A DNA stretch of 39,801 nucleotides from Microcoleus asticus IPMA8. GTDB lineage: Bacteria; Cyanobacteriota; Cyanobacteriia; Cyanobacteriales; Microcoleaceae. The notes under the pieces are model-generated. The model saw nothing but the letters and a program-made list of their open reading frames with translations, was not told where the DNA came from and did no database searches. Made by a program: the position numbers and the translations under genes. Each line of letters opens with the position of its first letter. Position 1 is the first letter of the stretch. Location: contig NZ_SRRZ01000065.1 in the NCBI RefSeq assembly GCF_013179805.1, forward strand, positions 1 to 39,801. Direction: 5' to 3'. Below, piece after piece: positions 38,630 through 39,801 of this stretch.

Positions 38630-38703
38630 GGGAGCGTAACTCAACTGGATAGAGTGTCGAGCTTCTACCTCGAATGTTGTGGGTTCAAGTCCTACCGATC
38701 CTG
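38630..38703 (+). tRNA. tRNA-Arg (TCT)
   Basis: Acceptor GGGAGCG/CGATCCT with one G-A mismatch, stem TCGAG/CTCGA, loop CTTCTAC, T-loop TTCAAGT, discriminator G. Directly follows the rRNA-like RNA, whose 3' end may be made by 5' processing of this tRNA. Confidence 0.9.
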
Positions 38704-38710
38704 CTGTCTG

Positions 38711-38784
38711 GGGTTCGTAGCTTAATTGGTAAAGCATCTAACTGGCTGTTAGAAAGATATCGGTTCAAATCCGATCGCAATCCA
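38711..38784 (+). tRNA. tRNA-Ala (GGC)
   Basis: Stem TCTAA/TTAGA, loop CTGGCTG giving GGC, T-arm ATCGG-TTCAAAT-CCGAT. The acceptor GGGTTCG pairs with CGCAATCC only with a bulged C and lacks the G3-T70 pair in a regular place, so charging may be weak. No proper CCA (CCC follows). Confidence 0.8.
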
Positions 38785-38841
38785 CCCCACCAATTTTTGA
38801 TTTTTGATTTTTGATTTACTCCACAGGTGAATCTTTTACGC

Positions 38842-38914
38842 GGGGTCATAGCTCAATTGGTAGAGCGCTTGCTTTGCACGCAAGAGGCCAGGAGTTCGAT
38901 CCTCCTTGACTCCA
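38842..38914 (+). tRNA. tRNA-Ala (TGC)
   Basis: Acceptor GGGGTCA/TGACTCC with a G-T at the third pair, the alanine identity element. Stem CTTGC/GCAAG, loop TTTGCAC, T-loop TTCGATC, discriminator A. Confidence 0.94.
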
Positions 38915-38919
38915 GTTGC

Positions 38920-38995
38920 GGTATCTGAAGTCGAAGCGGCCGAGACGCTAGCCTGTGAAGCTAGTTATTAGCGGGTTCGAGACCCGTCGGACACC
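38920..38995 (+). tRNA. tRNA-His (GTG)
   Basis: Stem CTAGC/GCTAG, loop CTGTGAA, T-arm GCGGG-TTCGAGA-CCCGT. The extra G at -1 (38920) faces C73 (38995), the hallmark of tRNA-His. The acceptor has one A-C mismatch. Its 3' 28 bases overlap, antisense, the end of the homing endonuclease gene. Last tRNA of the array. Confidence 0.92.
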
Positions 38996-39666
38996 TTTGA
39001 ATTGATAATGGAGGTTATGATATTAAGGTATTTTTGAGAGTTGGATTTCTGAAACTTTTTTTGTTGAGAGCAGTTAATAAAGGCTAATTCAATTCCCTTT
39101 TCTAAACAGGCTTGAAACTTGCGACTATCATTATTTTGAATAGACGCTAGTTTTTCTGCCCCATAAATTGGCTCGTAATGGAAAATGCCATTTAACTCAA
39201 AAGCTAAATTTAGAGAGGGAATGTATATATCAAGCTCTGCATTTATGGCATCTTTGCGATTGAAATAAATTTCTATCTCTGGATAAAGGTTGAAAAGCTG
39301 CTCCTCAATCCAATCTTCAAGCTTAGATCGTCGATTTCCATAATTTTTATGGCAATTGTTGTAAGTGGCTGCACATGAAGTTGAACAAAAATCGGGTTTG
39401 CCCTCTTGTAGTCGGTGTCTTTGTTTATAAAAAACCTTATCACAGGTAAAACAAACTACTTCCTTCGCTAGGATTGGTTTGACAAATAACGGTAAGCCTG
39501 CTGCTTTCAAAGCATTATTCCAACTTCCAAATTTTCTGACAACTGTATTGTGGGTTACTGGGCAAGGAATACTTTTATCTCTAACTTTATTTAAGGCAGG
39601 AACTTCACCGTGAGACAGATAGTATTCTTGGAACCATTTTATTAGTTGAGCTTGAGTGATTTGCAT
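38968..39666 (-). CDS. Putative homing endonuclease (HNH_repeat plus nuclease-like domain)
   Basis: A 232-residue protein. Residues about 4-58 form one homing-endonuclease-associated repeat (LIKWFQEYYLSHGEVPALNK; HNTVVRKFGSWNNALKAAGLP), a DNA-binding module. Residues 72-102 hold a CxxC...CxxxC zinc site (CFTCDKVF; FCSTSC). The C-terminal part (about 115-215) has LEDWIEEQL, INAELDIYIPSLNLAFELNG and HYEPIYG...D.RK...CLEKGIEL, resembling Vsr/EDxHD or PD-(D/E)XK-type free-standing homing nucleases, with Asp and Glu as likely metal ligands. The last ten codons and stop lie antisense to the tRNA-His gene. Such enzymes often target tRNA genes, so it may spread or maintain the array. Confidence 0.75.
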   Translation of the reverse strand: MQITQAQLIKWFQEYYLSHGEVPALNKVRDKSIPCPVTHNTVVRKFGSWNNALKAAGLPLFVKPILAKEVVCFTCDKVFYKQRHRLQEGKPDFCSTSCAATYNNCHKNYGNRRSKLEDWIEEQLFNLYPEIEIYFNRKDAINAELDIYIPSLNLAFELNGIFHYEPIYGAEKLASIQNNDSRKFQACLEKGIELAFINCSQQKKFQKSNSQKYLNIITSIINSKVSDGSRTR

Positions 39667-39801
39667 GACAAGCTTTTAAAGGTATTGCCATCTTACTCTT
39701 AAATGGGGTGTAGACATCTCCGAAAACAATCAAAGCCTCTGTGTAGTTAAGCTCCTTGACGTAAATGTAATCATCCTAAATTAGCTAGTGTGCACGATAA
39801 A

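Overview
The window looks like chromosome of a filamentous, Oscillatoriales-type cyanobacterium (Microcoleus/Oscillatoria/Phormidium-like). The evidence is a 34-residue petM gene for cytochrome b6f, a ycf39-nadK gene pair as in Synechocystis, frequent GCGATCGC (HIP1) octamers, a kinase-WD40 fusion, a DUF1802 gene, and heptanucleotide repeats of the (TCTAAAA)n type. The genus is an inference; nothing in the window fixes it.

Layout. 198-3661: binding protein and two permeases (LivH and LivM types) of an amino-acid ABC importer. 3633-9892, all minus strand: a GNAT acetyltransferase, an ECF42-like sigma factor, two YciI/DGPF proteins, a SnoaL-like protein, two VOC proteins and a truncated third. 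This run is interrupted by an IscB RNA-guided nuclease element with its omega-RNA. 9918-16927: kinase-WD40 protein, aldo/keto reductase, DUF1802 protein, permease and ATPase of an osmoprotectant-type transporter, NUDIX-like protein and a small unknown, with several palindromic or MITE-like repeats between them. 17368-20442: secreted unknown, era GTPase, membrane protein of unknown function. 20529-27405: a mosaic accessory island. It holds a truncated DUF5615 gene, a solo IS200/IS605 right end, a rifamycin phosphotransferase (rph) with a Gram-positive-like ribosome binding site, a decapitated nuclease-like gene, a secreted repeat protein, a TumE-type toxin-antitoxin pair, two attC-like palindromes each followed by the same HigA-like fragment, a nuclease-like/GHKL-ATPase fusion, and a second IS200/IS605 end. 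27414-35581: core genes nadK, ycf39, petM, pdxA, a 1202-residue coiled-coil/BON/OmpA protein, and birA.

35834-39666 is the most unusual part. A strong promoter, a sequence resembling the BoxA antiterminator of cyanobacterial rRNA operons and a structured leader precede 27 closely packed tRNA genes, followed by an antisense homing-endonuclease gene. Several tRNAs are odd: three carry leucine anticodons on class-I bodies, one is a degenerate Glu(CTC), and one has an unreadable anticodon loop. Between two Arg tRNAs lies a 330-base non-coding segment. It contains an exact copy of the sarcin-ricin loop core of 23S rRNA, then a colinear copy of the L11-binding GTPase-associated centre (37 of 45 positions equal to the E. 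coli sequence as I remember it). These two elements together form the translation-factor binding site of the ribosome, but here they stand in reversed order and outside any rRNA gene. This looks like an rRNA-mimicking RNA transcribed with a tRNA array, and it is the best candidate for an undescribed system. I can only suggest functions: decoy for ribotoxins or anticodon nucleases, sink for translation GTPases, or reserve under translational stress.
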